The notes beneath the pieces were generated by a model. That model was not told where the DNA came from. It worked only from the letters and a program-made list of their open reading frames with translations, and searched no databases. Of a stretch of DNA of 64,000 nt, positions 18,452-27,668 are shown piece by piece; positions within the stretch are counted from its first letter, which is position 1, and every line of letters begins with the position of its first letter. The translations under genes and the position numbers were made by a program. This DNA comes from Bacilli bacterium (GTDB taxonomy: Bacteria > Bacillota_I > Bacilli_A > RFN20 > CAG-826): positions 1 to 64,000 of the forward strand of contig JAFSUM010000010.1 of the NCBI GenBank assembly GCA_017445245.1. The letters run 5' to 3'.

Positions 18452-20215
18452 CTATGCCTCTATTTCTGGCCCTTTCGTCATTACCATATGAGAATCTTTA
18501 ATTTCATATATGCGATCACATCCTTTAATGGTTGAAAGACGATGCGTAATGATGATCAAGGTTTTCTCGCCTTTCAAACCAACAACCGTTTTCAAAACTT
18601 CAGCTTCCGTTTCAAAGTCAAGGGCCGAAGTTGCTTCGTCAAAAACTATGATAGGCGTGTCTCTAAAAAGAGCCCGCGCAATTCCGATACGTTGGCGCTG
18701 ACCCCCGGATAAACGGACGCCTTTTTCCCCTATTTGAGTTTGTAATCCCTCTGGCAATGAACGAACAAAATCGGCAAGTTGAGCCTGCTCAAGAGCCTTC
18801 CACACGATTTCATCTGGAATCTTGTTTGCATCATGGCCAAACGCAATATTCTCTTTGATGGAATTATCGATTAAGAAGATTTCTTGCGGTACATATGAAA
18901 TATCTTTATGCCATTCTCGCAGATGGTTGGCGATATTTTCGCCATCGCATAGTACTCGGCCCTCCTGGGGCTTAAGCAGACCCAAAATTATATCAACAGT
19001 AGTAGTTTTTCCGGCGCCAGAAGCTCCACAAAACGCCACGGATTCCCCCTTACGGATGGTGGCATCGGCATCCCTTAGGACATATTTATCGGCGTTCCTG
19101 TAATGAAAACCAACCTTTTCGATTGCGATATCATGTCGAAAAGGCAGAGGCATTATGGACTCGGCAACTTCGCTGTCATTTATCACAGGCGTTTCCGCAA
19201 CCAGCTTAAGGTCTTCATATACTTTGTGAATAGAGACCATATTCCAGCGCAAAGAATTCACGTTACCGTTGAGCCTGGATAAATATGGCAAAATCTTCAC
19301 CACGACAAGAGCAAGAGTCGCAAAAGTTGTGACTATCGCCTCGGTGTTCTGAACATAAATAGCATACAGAAGAAGGGCAACAAGCATTGTAATCATGCCG
19401 ACTGCTTCGACCAGGGCGCGCGGCGCAGCGTTAATGATTGCGGATTTTACCCAAAGAGTTGATTGCCGTTCCTTTGTTGCATCGTAATTATCTATAAAAT
19501 ACTGTTCGCGGTTGGAAATTTTCGTCTCCTTGATTCCGGAAAGACCTTCATTTATATTTTTAATTCCGATTGCATTTAAGCGCCAGTTTTCCATGCTATA
19601 AACGCGAACTTTTTTCTTCATTAACCGAACAAAGAGCAGCGTAAGCGAACCCAAAGCCACAAAAACAATTAGTGTCAGACGCCAGTCCACAAAAAACAAA
19701 TACACCATCGCAATAATCATGAAAAGAAGGTCAGAGAGAGAGGAGATGATAAGACTGATTGACCCAACGAAAACAGATGCGTCGCTCGTAGCGTTTCGAT
19801 AGAGTTCTGAAGAGTTGGTATAAACGTGAAACTCGTATGGCTGATAAAGGTAATTGGAGAGGAGTTGAACCGAGATTTGACGAATAAACTGATTTACGAA
19901 ACGAGTTTGATAAGCAGTTAACAAAAGGGAATATGCACATTTAAACAAATACACGACGATGACAAAAAGGATCGTTGCCAAAAGAATACGATGGGTGTTC
20001 TCCGGTGGTATGGAGAAGAGGGTTACAAGAAACTTTACAAGTTCGTTGGATTGGACCGCCTCCTGGGGATAGGCCACTACATCAACAACGGGCACCAAAA
20101 TAGATAGACCAAATAATTCCAAACCCGAGCTCAATATCAGCATGAAGAAAAGTAATACGAGTTGCCACTTTTGCTTTTTATTTAGAATCCAAAGAAACTC
20201 TTTAATTGTTTTCAT
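18452..20215 (-). CDS. ABC transporter, fused permease and ATPase (glycan flippase type)
   Basis: Half-transporter of 587 residues, MsbA/PglK-like. Residues 1-320 hold about six membrane helices; the ATPase domain shows Walker A GASGAGKTTT near 400, VPQEIFLIDNSIKENIAFG, the signature LSGGQRQRIGIARALF, Walker B IIVFDEATSALD and ITHRLSTI. It would act as a homodimer. Being first in a glycan operon that has an initiating transferase but no Wzx gene, it probably flips the lipid-linked oligosaccharide, as PglK does in Campylobacter; the alternative is export of a lipid or peptide. The 244 bases upstream, up to the divergent gene at 20460, must hold its promoter; no strong consensus was picked out. 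Confidence 0.88.
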   Translation of the reverse strand: MKTIKEFLWILNKKQKWQLVLLFFMLILSSGLELFGLSILVPVVDVVAYPQEAVQSNELVKFLVTLFSIPPENTHRILLATILFVIVVYLFKCAYSLLLTAYQTRFVNQFIRQISVQLLSNYLYQPYEFHVYTNSSELYRNATSDASVFVGSISLIISSLSDLLFMIIAMVYLFFVDWRLTLIVFVALGSLTLLFVRLMKKKVRVYSMENWRLNAIGIKNINEGLSGIKETKISNREQYFIDNYDATKERQSTLWVKSAIINAAPRALVEAVGMITMLVALLLYAIYVQNTEAIVTTFATLALVVVKILPYLSRLNGNVNSLRWNMVSIHKVYEDLKLVAETPVINDSEVAESIMPLPFRHDIAIEKVGFHYRNADKYVLRDADATIRKGESVAFCGASGAGKTTTVDIILGLLKPQEGRVLCDGENIANHLREWHKDISYVPQEIFLIDNSIKENIAFGHDANKIPDEIVWKALEQAQLADFVRSLPEGLQTQIGEKGVRLSGGQRQRIGIARALFRDTPIIVFDEATSALDFETEAEVLKTVVGLKGEKTLIIITHRLSTIKGCDRIYEIKDSHMVMTKGPEIEA

Positions 20216-20459
20216 GATTTGCCTAGTAATTATATAGAGAGCACAAGCGGCGTTCCATCATTCGCAATAGTTTTACAAACATACTCCATGCGTCGTTAGG
20301 CGGAAACACGACCGATTCGGAGGTATTGCGCTCGGAAAAGCCTAAATGATAAGGGGCATAAAGGCAACTAGCACGCTATAGCAAGAAGTTTCCAATCGAC
20401 ATCCGCGCGCTTTCGATTCGTGGTTTTCTGAATACAAATTAGCACGCAAGGACTACAAT

Positions 20460-20828
20460 ATGATTATGAACACAAGAAGGTTGAAGAATTATAGTAAGGC
20501 CGGTCGCTTTTTTTTAGTCGTTTTCTTTTCTGCAACCACCCTATGTACAGCCCAACTCCTAACTAGTTGTTCCCAAATTGAAGTGCTCTCATACCTAGTC
20601 ATTTATCGCGCCGATGAGAACGGGAACATAAATGGAAAGGCGCGTGTACTTCAAGCCGTTATGGCCGGAAGCGCCACATCATGTGTAACAGCCATACCTG
20701 CTAATGGGTATCGGTTTGTACGCTGGGACGATGGAAACACAAACCCAGTGAGAGTGGATAGTGAAGTTTACGCATCTTTCGAACGCATTGCATATTTCGC
20801 GGCAGAGGAGACGCCGGATGCTGCGTAA
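20460..20828 (+). CDS. small lipoprotein with one InlB B-type repeat
   Basis: Protein of 122 residues with a signal peptide (FFLVVFFSATTLCTAQ) and a lipobox LLTSC near residue 37, so it should be lipid-anchored outside the membrane. The rest is one divergent InlB B-repeat: GSATSCVTAIPANGYRFVRWDDGNTNPVRVDSEVYASFE, matching the known pattern ending in A-x-F. AAGGACTACAAT precedes the ATG. Its 3' end overlaps the polymerase start by 11 bases, so the two are translationally linked. Such repeats usually occur in large wall proteins; a free-standing single repeat in a glycan operon is unusual. Possible roles are binding the polymer or tuning the polymerase. Confidence 0.7.
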   Translation: MIMNTRRLKNYSKAGRFFLVVFFSATTLCTAQLLTSCSQIEVLSYLVIYRADENGNINGKARVLQAVMAGSATSCVTAIPANGYRFVRWDDGNTNPVRVDSEVYASFERIAYFAAEETPDAA

Positions 20829-22668
20829 AATTGATTTGTTAACAGAGAGCCGCTTTGCCCCTCTCATTTTATTATTTCTGTTTACTGGACAGATTGCGTT
20901 TAGTTTCTTGCTCGGGTGTGGGTTGGACCGTTTTCAAGCCGATGGAACTAGCGTTTTCTTCGTTGGGGGTTTTGGGTGCATCCTCTTCCTCTTTTTGTCT
21001 CTTACTATCATCCCAATTTACTCAAAAAACTATAAATTGACGAGAGTGGGGCGGGTAAGCTTTTCATCTACCGTCATTTTCGTGGTGGCAATTTGTTTGG
21101 CCCTAATTCTATGCTTTGGTATTTTTCGTCCGATTGCTTATCTTTTTCCAAAATCATGGGCATCGCTGGCAGGCTGGGGCCCTCTTGTATCTGTTGCTAT
21201 CGCTGTTTTTTTGGATTGCGTATTTTATTTCGCCGGCAGATCTCGAACCAAGGCAATTCCTAGGACCATTGAAGTTGAAACACAGAACTCGACATCAGTT
21301 TTACAAACTGCCCTAATTAGATTTGCTCCTTTCTTTTTTGTAATTTACCTAATTCTTGTTTTGGCGCCTTATTACACTTCACAAATTCCCATTATTGGAA
21401 CGCTTTTAACGAGCCGGTATCCCAAAATTGCATATCGCGCATTAACGACGGCATTTCTATTTGCTTATTCGATTACCATAGCCTTTGCATTCAAAAAGCC
21501 CCTAAATATCGGATGGGCTTTGCCCCTAACCATTACGCTGATTGCCTATGTGTTAGCGTGGGTTTTTCTTCCTAATGGCTATTCATATGTTTCGGTCGGC
21601 AAAATGGGATTCGTTACCCTTTCCACGGTGTATATCGACTTTAGCTCGATGATTATTTCATTTTTCCTATATGCAGCAGAAATTGCTGTGTTTCTATGCG
21701 GGGTCTCATGGTTGCCTTACGTGGTCCGCTCCAGGAAAACAATTATCACTTTTTTCGCCTTCTTTGTCGGTTTTGTCTCTTTCGCTTGCGCGTTCAGCAT
21801 CATTTATGAAAACCAACTCTATTTTTCCGCTTTCTCTGGAACTGGGACCAAAAGCATAGCGTCTTTTTTTCATCATAAAAATGAATTTGGCGCAATGCTG
21901 TTTTTAGGATCACTATCTTCCGTCTTCTTATTTCATTATGCACGAGGCAAGTTAAGGTTTGCTTTTTTGGGTGCGACCATTTTGTTTTTTCTTTTATCGA
22001 TACCGGTTCGTTGTTACACGGGTCTCGTCCCTGTTCTTTTCCTGGATGGCGCCGCGCTCATCTATGACTTAGCGTCATTATTCAAACGTAAAAAAACCGT
22101 TTTTTTCTTGGTAATGGGAGGGGTTTTGGGAGGATTAATCGCAGTCGTGGTTTTGACCTTCAACGAGGCGGCTAGAAACGCCATCCCTTTCTTCGGTTCA
22201 GTATACAACAACCTACTGGCCGCAGAACGCGAGATACTGTCTAGGACCGACGTATGGAATACCTCGTATCGATTGATTACCGGCCCGTCGGTTTTTATAG
22301 GCAAAACGGACCCCGTCGCCAACAGAGAACTCACTTCATATCTAGACATGACTTCAATCTTGTCTCTCAATGATTATCACAGTGCTTTTGTTTCATTTTA
22401 CACAAACCACGGAATTGTCGGTTTGTTCATTTATGTCCTGCTTTTGATCTGGGTTTTCCGAAACTGCCTGCGTGTTAAAAAATCAAATTCTCGCCTTGCC
22501 GCTTTACTGATCATTTTATTATCTGCCGCAGTTTTGTTTTCCATGCCTGAATCATATACTTTGTTTGTTAATATGTCGGGCATCGCTTTCCCCACACTAT
22601 GTCTCTTCGTTATCTTTACACCATATTTGGACCAGGAGGGCGCCATATGCGCAAAAGACGCGCGATAA
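20818..22668 (+). CDS. O-antigen polymerase/ligase-like membrane protein (Wzy)
   Basis: Integral membrane protein of 616 residues with roughly a dozen hydrophobic segments. The large loop before SFFHHKNEFGAMLFLGSL, the Arg-containing VRCYTGLVPVLF and the closing DYHSAFVSFYTNHGIVGLFIYVLLLIWVF block (HS...HG) are typical of the Wzy/WaaL superfamily, which joins lipid-linked repeat units outside the membrane. ATG 20818 overlaps the stop of the lipoprotein gene and has GAGGAG upstream. The gene overlaps a second lipoprotein by 22 bases at its 3' end. Polymerase is more likely than ligase because the host seems to be Gram-positive. Confidence 0.82.
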   Translation: MLRKIDLLTESRFAPLILLFLFTGQIAFSFLLGCGLDRFQADGTSVFFVGGFGCILFLFLSLTIIPIYSKNYKLTRVGRVSFSSTVIFVVAICLALILCFGIFRPIAYLFPKSWASLAGWGPLVSVAIAVFLDCVFYFAGRSRTKAIPRTIEVETQNSTSVLQTALIRFAPFFFVIYLILVLAPYYTSQIPIIGTLLTSRYPKIAYRALTTAFLFAYSITIAFAFKKPLNIGWALPLTITLIAYVLAWVFLPNGYSYVSVGKMGFVTLSTVYIDFSSMIISFFLYAAEIAVFLCGVSWLPYVVRSRKTIITFFAFFVGFVSFACAFSIIYENQLYFSAFSGTGTKSIASFFHHKNEFGAMLFLGSLSSVFLFHYARGKLRFAFLGATILFFLLSIPVRCYTGLVPVLFLDGAALIYDLASLFKRKKTVFFLVMGGVLGGLIAVVVLTFNEAARNAIPFFGSVYNNLLAAEREILSRTDVWNTSYRLITGPSVFIGKTDPVANRELTSYLDMTSILSLNDYHSAFVSFYTNHGIVGLFIYVLLLIWVFRNCLRVKKSNSRLAALLIILLSAAVLFSMPESYTLFVNMSGIAFPTLCLFVIFTPYLDQEGAICAKDAR

Positions 22669-23135
22669 TTTTGGTTTCTACAATACTGCTGGCGTCTTGT
22701 TCTGCCCCATCAGACTCCTATTTTTCGGCGTACGACACGTCGTTTCATGCGCATTATTACGGAAATATGTACTGCGACGAGAGTGGCGTCCCCGATGGGT
22801 TTATTAACTACCGTGAATACTTTGAATACGCTAAGGTTTTTTTCTATTTAAACGGAACGTGTAAATTTATTGTGTCCGAAAAAAACGCAAGTGGTCTTTT
22901 TGTTGTCACCGAAGAATTTGGCACTTATACATGTACTTCACCATATCCAGGCGGTTGGTTTGCGGCTAAATACGAGACAGGTCGAACTGCAACTTATCGT
23001 TGGGAGCCCAATTGGCACGATGCAGGTTCAACCCCGTATGAATTGTCCGAAACTCGAAGGATGACGATTCAGGCCACGGGCGAAACCGTAGATATTGTTT
23101 TTTCATATGCCAGCGACTATATAAGCGAGATGTAG
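22647..23135 (+). CDS. small lipoprotein of unknown function
   Basis: Protein of 162 residues beginning with a basic start, a short hydrophobic segment and the lipobox LLASC, then a polar, Tyr- and Thr-rich exported part (FGTYTCTSPYPGG, ATYRWEPNWHD). I do not recognise the domain. The beta-rich look and the matching of strands ending in a VDIVFSYASDY segment suggest a small beta-barrel or lipocalin-like fold; this is a guess. AGGAGGG stands eight bases before ATG 22647, inside the end of the polymerase gene, so the two are co-expressed. Together with the InlB-repeat lipoprotein it brackets the polymerase. Confidence 0.7.
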   Translation: MRKRRAIILVSTILLASCSAPSDSYFSAYDTSFHAHYYGNMYCDESGVPDGFINYREYFEYAKVFFYLNGTCKFIVSEKNASGLFVVTEEFGTYTCTSPYPGGWFAAKYETGRTATYRWEPNWHDAGSTPYELSETRRMTIQATGETVDIVFSYASDYISEM

Positions 23136-23139
23136 TTTC

Positions 23140-23901
23140 ATGAGCACAGACACTATTCGTTGTTCAATTGCTATGACCACTTGTAATTCTGAGCGTTTTC
23201 TCTCCGACCAAATCGAATCAATTCTCGCAGCAATGGAAGATTCTGATGAGCTAGTCATTAGTGATGACGCCTCGTCCGACTCAACCATAGAGATAATCCG
23301 TAAATACATGGAGCAGGATTCACGAATTCGTTTGCTACAGAATGACAAAAACCTCGGATTTAACAAAAACGCTGAGAGGGCATATGTCAACTGCAGGGGT
23401 TCCTTCATTTTCCATTCGGACGATGATAATGTCTGGGATCACAACAAAATAAAGACGGTGCTGGAGGCATTTTCCGCACATCCCGAAATTGGTTTGGTTA
23501 TGCATGACGCAGCAATCGTGAATCAGGATTTAAAAGAAATCGCTCCTTCTTTTCAAGCTTGGCGCAAATCAAAACCAGGTCTTCTCCATAACATAATCAG
23601 GCTTGGCTATGGCGGCTCTCTTCTTGCGTTTCGGAGAGAACTTCTCGAATATGTTCTCCCCTTCCCCGATGACATGCCTTTCTTTGCGGACGCATGGATT
23701 GGCTTCATGGCCGACAAGCATTCCAAATCGCTTTTCATACCCGACAAACTATCTGTATGGCGTCGGCACGGCTCGAACGCATCCGGTGATAACGGCTTAT
23801 CCCAAACCAAGCCCGTACAAGCAAAAAACCAGAAAGGCAAGCGTCTTATTCAAGCAATGAATGAACGAAGAGCCATTTGGAGGTTTTTGAAAAAGCACTG
23901 A
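23140..23901 (+). CDS. family 2 glycosyltransferase
   Basis: GT2 enzyme of 253 residues, of the rhamnosyltransferase-like group (WchF/RfbN similarity is general). CSIAMTTCNSERFLSDQIESIL, ELVISDDASSDSTIEII, NLGFNKNAERAY and FIFHSDDDNVWDHNKI hold the nucleotide site and the DDD metal site. GGSLLAFRRELLEYVLPFP and SVWRRHGSNASG near the end match enzymes that take a 6-deoxyhexose. It lies four bases after the lipoprotein and one base before the next GT. Confidence 0.88.
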   Translation: MSTDTIRCSIAMTTCNSERFLSDQIESILAAMEDSDELVISDDASSDSTIEIIRKYMEQDSRIRLLQNDKNLGFNKNAERAYVNCRGSFIFHSDDDNVWDHNKIKTVLEAFSAHPEIGLVMHDAAIVNQDLKEIAPSFQAWRKSKPGLLHNIIRLGYGGSLLAFRRELLEYVLPFPDDMPFFADAWIGFMADKHSKSLFIPDKLSVWRRHGSNASGDNGLSQTKPVQAKNQKGKRLIQAMNERRAIWRFLKKH

Positions 23902-23902
23902 T

Positions 23903-25117
23903 ATGACAATCCTCTTCATCTGGAACTACCACTATTTCCCGTTCGAAAAGGGGAAATCCCGTTTTTCCGATTTTCTCGACGAACTAGCAGCGAAAGGCCA
24001 TGATGTCGAGGTTGTTTGTTCTACGTTCTACCACATGGGAAAAAGTTTCCGCGATGTTTCCGATCCCCGTTTGGCCTGCCTGCCATATAAAACAACTTTG
24101 ATTCCGGAGCTTGGATACAAAAAGAACATATCCTTTAGAAGATGGCGAAGCATCCGAGCCTTTAATAGAGGCGTGGAACGGTTCTTGTCTAATCATGATG
24201 GCGTTGATGAGGTCTACATCCCCATCCCATCCAATGAGCTTGCGCTGATAGGCGAAAGGTTCGCCCAACGCGTCGGGGCAAAAGTCATCCTCGACATCGA
24301 AGATCTATGGCCGGAGTCATTTCGGATGATCAAAGCAGTCAGGCCGTTTTACCGCCCCCTATTCGGCAAATCCGAAAAGAGGCGAGCAAGGACTTTGGCC
24401 CAAGCCGATGGTTTGGTTGCGGTTTCGCAAACTTATCTAAATCTCGGGTTGGCTTCAGCAAAAGCGGGAACACCCGCCGTAAGCGCACCGATCGGCGCAG
24501 ACGTAGAGTATGTCCGTGCTTTGCAAATGCAACACGTATCCAAAAAGAAGCCAGGCGAGTTCTGGGTCGGCTATATCGGCACGCTGAGCAAGTCCTATGA
24601 TCTCTACACCGTCATAGACGCCCTCGATGCTTTGGCCATCGCCCATTTCGACAACTTCGTTCTCAAAATCATGGGGAGCGGGCCTAATTTAGAAGACGTT
24701 AGAAAATACGCTTCCAAGAAACATGGCAAAGTCGAGTTCCTAGGACTTCTCCCCTACAATGCCATGTGCGAAGTCTTGTTTGATTGCGATGTAGGGTTAA
24801 ACCCCATTATCGCAACATCTGTTTCGTCGCTGATCAATAAGATCGCCGACTACGCCGCATGCAGCGTGCCAGTAATCAATACCCAGCAGTCCGCTGAATA
24901 TCGATCCCTTTTAGCCAATTATGAAGCTGGGTGGAACATTTGGCCGAAGGACGTTATCGCATTGCAGAAGGCTCTCGTTTTCGCTTTAAAGCACCCTGAG
25001 CAACTGATTAAGGCCAAACAGGGAGCCCTTAGCCTTGCGGTTAACGAGTTGAATAGAGCTGACAGCCAGCGAAAAATGCTTGGACTAATCGAATCGTTAG
25101 GAGGCAAGAAGCAATGA
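23903..25117 (+). CDS. family 4 glycosyltransferase
   Basis: GT-B enzyme of 404 residues, similar in layout to WbuB/L-FucNAc transferases. The N-terminal FIWNYHYFPFEKGKSRFSDFLDELAAKGHDVEVVCS is that of the WbuB-like group, VILDIEDLWPES is a hallmark, and the C-terminal half has YIGTLSKSYDLYTVIDAL, IMGSGPNLEDVRKYA and SLINKIADYAACSVPVI. Since the UDP-L-FucNAc genes lie 3 kb away, an L-FucNAc transferase is a reasonable guess but not proven. It overlaps the next gene by four bases (ATGA). Confidence 0.88.
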   Translation: MTILFIWNYHYFPFEKGKSRFSDFLDELAAKGHDVEVVCSTFYHMGKSFRDVSDPRLACLPYKTTLIPELGYKKNISFRRWRSIRAFNRGVERFLSNHDGVDEVYIPIPSNELALIGERFAQRVGAKVILDIEDLWPESFRMIKAVRPFYRPLFGKSEKRRARTLAQADGLVAVSQTYLNLGLASAKAGTPAVSAPIGADVEYVRALQMQHVSKKKPGEFWVGYIGTLSKSYDLYTVIDALDALAIAHFDNFVLKIMGSGPNLEDVRKYASKKHGKVEFLGLLPYNAMCEVLFDCDVGLNPIIATSVSSLINKIADYAACSVPVINTQQSAEYRSLLANYEAGWNIWPKDVIALQKALVFALKHPEQLIKAKQGALSLAVNELNRADSQRKMLGLIESLGGKKQ

Positions 25118-25995
25118 GCCGGTTCGCTTATCTGTTCCTCGCCCATAAAGACATTCCGGTTCTCCAGACCGCGATAGATTTGATCGACGATCCAAGAAAC
25201 GATATTTTCATCCACTGGGATTTGAAAAGCGCGGAGGATACTTCGACCCTTACGGCAAAGCACTCCCGCATTTACTTTACGAAACGTACACGATGTTACT
25301 GGGGTGATGAAATAGAAGCCCTTTATTTACTGCTTGAACTCGCAAGAAGCAAAGACGAATATGCCTATTATCACTTCCTAACAGCGGAAGAGCTGCCGAT
25401 AAAACATCAAGATTACATTCATCGATTCTTTGAGGAAGACCCTAATCAAAGTATCTATTTGCACATTAACGTGGGCACGTTTAAAGACATTCAAGGTCGT
25501 TGCAAGTATTATTACCCCTTTATCGACCATGACTGTTTTAAAGGGAACAAACTCGTGAAAGCCCTAAGTTTGGTGCTAGGCAAGGCGCAAGGCATCGTTG
25601 GCATCGACCGAAGAAGAAAACACCCTGATTTTTTCCCTTTGTATAACGGCTGGGGTTGGGGTTCGATTCCCGGAGATTTCGCAGATTATGTGCTCTCGAG
25701 GAAAGAGGATACGATCGACGTCTTCCGAAAAACGCTAGCTGGCGACGAAGCATGGCTTCATTCCCTGGCCATGCACCACCCAGATTTCTCCCAAAGAATG
25801 TATGGATATAACGGTTTAGACGATCCCGTCGACGCTTCAAAACTGTTCCAAGATTGGAACAGGGGAAAACCATACACATTTACCATGGAAGATTTGGATT
25901 TGCTGCTGAATTCAAACGCATTGTTCGCCAGAAAATTTTCGTCATTCAAAGACGCAGAATTGGTCGAAGCCATCAAACGAGAAATCCTAGGCTAA
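25114..25995 (+). CDS. family 14 (core-2/I-branching-like) N-acetylglucosaminyltransferase
   Basis: Protein of 293 residues with the layout of bacterial GT14 enzymes. It starts FAYLFLAHKDIPVLQTAIDLIDDPRNDIFIHWDLKS, followed by YAYYHFLTAEELPIKHQDYIHRFFEE, which corresponds to the SGxDLPL block of core-2/I-branching transferases. NGWGWGSIPGDFADYVL and GDEAWLHSLAM complete the active site. Animal relatives make beta-1,6-GlcNAc branches; bacterial members transfer other sugars as well, for instance xylose or glucose, so the linkage is not certain. It is the last gene of the rightward block and converges on the small membrane protein. Confidence 0.85.
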   Translation: MSRFAYLFLAHKDIPVLQTAIDLIDDPRNDIFIHWDLKSAEDTSTLTAKHSRIYFTKRTRCYWGDEIEALYLLLELARSKDEYAYYHFLTAEELPIKHQDYIHRFFEEDPNQSIYLHINVGTFKDIQGRCKYYYPFIDHDCFKGNKLVKALSLVLGKAQGIVGIDRRRKHPDFFPLYNGWGWGSIPGDFADYVLSRKEDTIDVFRKTLAGDEAWLHSLAMHHPDFSQRMYGYNGLDDPVDASKLFQDWNRGKPYTFTMEDLDLLLNSNALFARKFSSFKDAELVEAIKREILG

Positions 25996-26411
25996 TCGCC
26001 AGAATCTGATTCTAAAGCAGGAAGCTTAGAAACCACGATAAGCAGCGTGGGGAATGCGGCGGAGACAAGGCCGCATAAAGCGCCAATAAAGTAGTTCTGA
26101 ATAGCATTCCCTAAAGAAACGTTGAGCACGACGACAGCGATAATTGCCGTCAAAAACGATAAACCAAACTCAGACCACAGCACCGGTTTTAACGCAAGGC
26201 TCTTTTTGCCGCAAATTATGTAGCCAATTGCAAAGCCCACGGCAAACAGTAGAGACAAAGCCAAAACCGATAACTCTTTATCAACCAATAATGTCTTGGA
26301 CGACAAAATGACTTGAGACAAGAGTGATAAGAAACATACGATTCGTATGACAATCGTCAGAGATGATTTAGTCTGTGACTCGGAAGATTTTTGCAGCTCT
26401 TCTTTTTGCAT
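25992..26411 (-). CDS. small four-helix membrane protein of unknown function
   Basis: Protein of 139 residues with about four hydrophobic segments (IVIRIVCFLSLLSQVILS, LSVLALSLLFAVGFAIGYIIC, FGLSFLTAIIAVVVLNVSL, YFIGALCGLVSAAFPTLLIVV) after a polar N-terminus. GAGAGGACTCCAA precedes ATG 26411 and supports that start over an ATG 21 bases upstream. The stop overlaps the end of the GT14 gene by four bases on the opposite strand. I cannot name a family. Confidence 0.65.
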   Translation of the reverse strand: MQKEELQKSSESQTKSSLTIVIRIVCFLSLLSQVILSSKTLLVDKELSVLALSLLFAVGFAIGYIICGKKSLALKPVLWSEFGLSFLTAIIAVVVLNVSLGNAIQNYFIGALCGLVSAAFPTLLIVVSKLPALESDSGD

Positions 26412-26587
26412 TTGGAGTCCTCTCGAAACCACGTTTCTTTAAGCTTAGTAATTATAGTCTATTAATTGATGATTCGATTAAAATATGGCTTGGAAGCCAC
26501 TCGCCGCCAATCCCATTCATCCTCGAAAACAAGTTTCTAATTGCTGTTATGTACTTACGTCCATCGAGAACAGCGCATCTATAAATA

Positions 26588-26614
26588 GGAGGTGAAATGA
26601 CTTCTTGTCTATAA
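26588..26614 (+). promoter_or_regulatory. perfect ribosome site driving a five-codon open frame upstream of a GT2
   Basis: AGGAGGTG at 26588-26594 is the best Shine-Dalgarno match in the region, yet the ATG it serves (26597) opens only MTSCL before TAA at 26612-26614. The true GT2 start at 26631 has no good ribosome site and is in another frame, 16 bases after this stop. The arrangement suggests a leader peptide with reinitiation, or a damaged start of the GT2 gene. Confidence 0.5.
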
Positions 26615-26630
26615 AGAAAACAAACCCAAT

Positions 26631-27647
26631 ATGACTAAGACACCACTATTCTCTATCATCATTCCGACGAAAGATCCAGATATTGGGTTGTTAAGCGAAA
26701 CACTTGCTTCAATACGGCGTCAAAGCGGTGATGATTTTGAGATTATCATTATCGGTTTTTTTACAAGCGCGGAAAAAAGAAAGGAGGTTGAAACCACCTT
26801 AGACCAAGGAATCATTTTCACAATTTCGGAAGTGAAAGGTCCGTCCGCGCAAAGAAATATGGGTGTGTCGCTAGCCAAAGGCGAATACATTATCTTCGTC
26901 GACGATGATGACCTAATTAGCAGTGACTTTTTACATGCGTGTCGAGAAGCAATTGCCGCAGAGACTCCTGATTTGATCTGTTTTCAATATACGACCAGTC
27001 GCCCCGCGCTTTCGAATCAACTAAACAATTACCAGGTTCTAGAGTCTAACGAAACAATTCGCGATCTGTTCACCAATCTTCGAAATCCGGTCAAACCAAC
27101 AGACACGAGATGCGTTTGGGCAAAAGCTTTCTCCACTAAAGTAATTCGCACCAATAATCTCACGTTTGACAACAATCTTTTCATTGCAGAGGATATGACC
27201 TTTTGCCTGCTGTTCTCGATGTATGCTTCTAAAGCAGTTTGTTATTCATCCGAGGGTAATTACGGCTATTACTATAGGCAGAGACAGGGAAGCGCAACAT
27301 ATAAATACGATCCTGAAGCCCCTGCTAAAATCACTCTGTTTTTGGATGCGTATGCATCATTGCTCACAAAATTTGGAATTAAGTTCGATGATTTCTATTT
27401 TCATATTTGCAATCAATCGATTTATAACCTCGCGATTTCTTTCTATTTTCATAAAGAAAACCAGTTATCGTTCTTCCGCAAATCTCGATACTTTAAAAAA
27501 GCCCTTAAGCGAGGCTATTTTGCAGAAGCAATCAAAAAAGTGCCCGTCCATTGGATGCAAACAAGGAAAAAGAAAATCCTCCTACAGTTCCTCAAAATGC
27601 ATTGCTACTTGCTCGCGTCAATTATGCTTTATAAAAGATACGATTAG
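26631..27647 (+). CDS. family 2 glycosyltransferase
   Basis: GT2 enzyme of 338 residues: PLFSIIIPTKDPDIGLLSETLASIRRQ, FEIIIIGFFTSAEKRKEVE, PSAQRNMGVSLAKGEYIIFVDDDDLI (metal site near residue 95), VWAKAFSTKVI and IAEDMTFCLLF. The C-terminal third is basic and aromatic, ending QFLKMHCYLLASIML, perhaps a membrane-contact helix. It stands alone on the plus strand and converges with the capG homologue ending at 27669. Confidence 0.88.
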   Translation: MTKTPLFSIIIPTKDPDIGLLSETLASIRRQSGDDFEIIIIGFFTSAEKRKEVETTLDQGIIFTISEVKGPSAQRNMGVSLAKGEYIIFVDDDDLISSDFLHACREAIAAETPDLICFQYTTSRPALSNQLNNYQVLESNETIRDLFTNLRNPVKPTDTRCVWAKAFSTKVIRTNNLTFDNNLFIAEDMTFCLLFSMYASKAVCYSSEGNYGYYYRQRQGSATYKYDPEAPAKITLFLDAYASLLTKFGIKFDDFYFHICNQSIYNLAISFYFHKENQLSFFRKSRYFKKALKRGYFAEAIKKVPVHWMQTRKKKILLQFLKMHCYLLASIMLYKRYD

Positions 27648-27668
27648 TTGGTTCTAATGCCACGAAAA

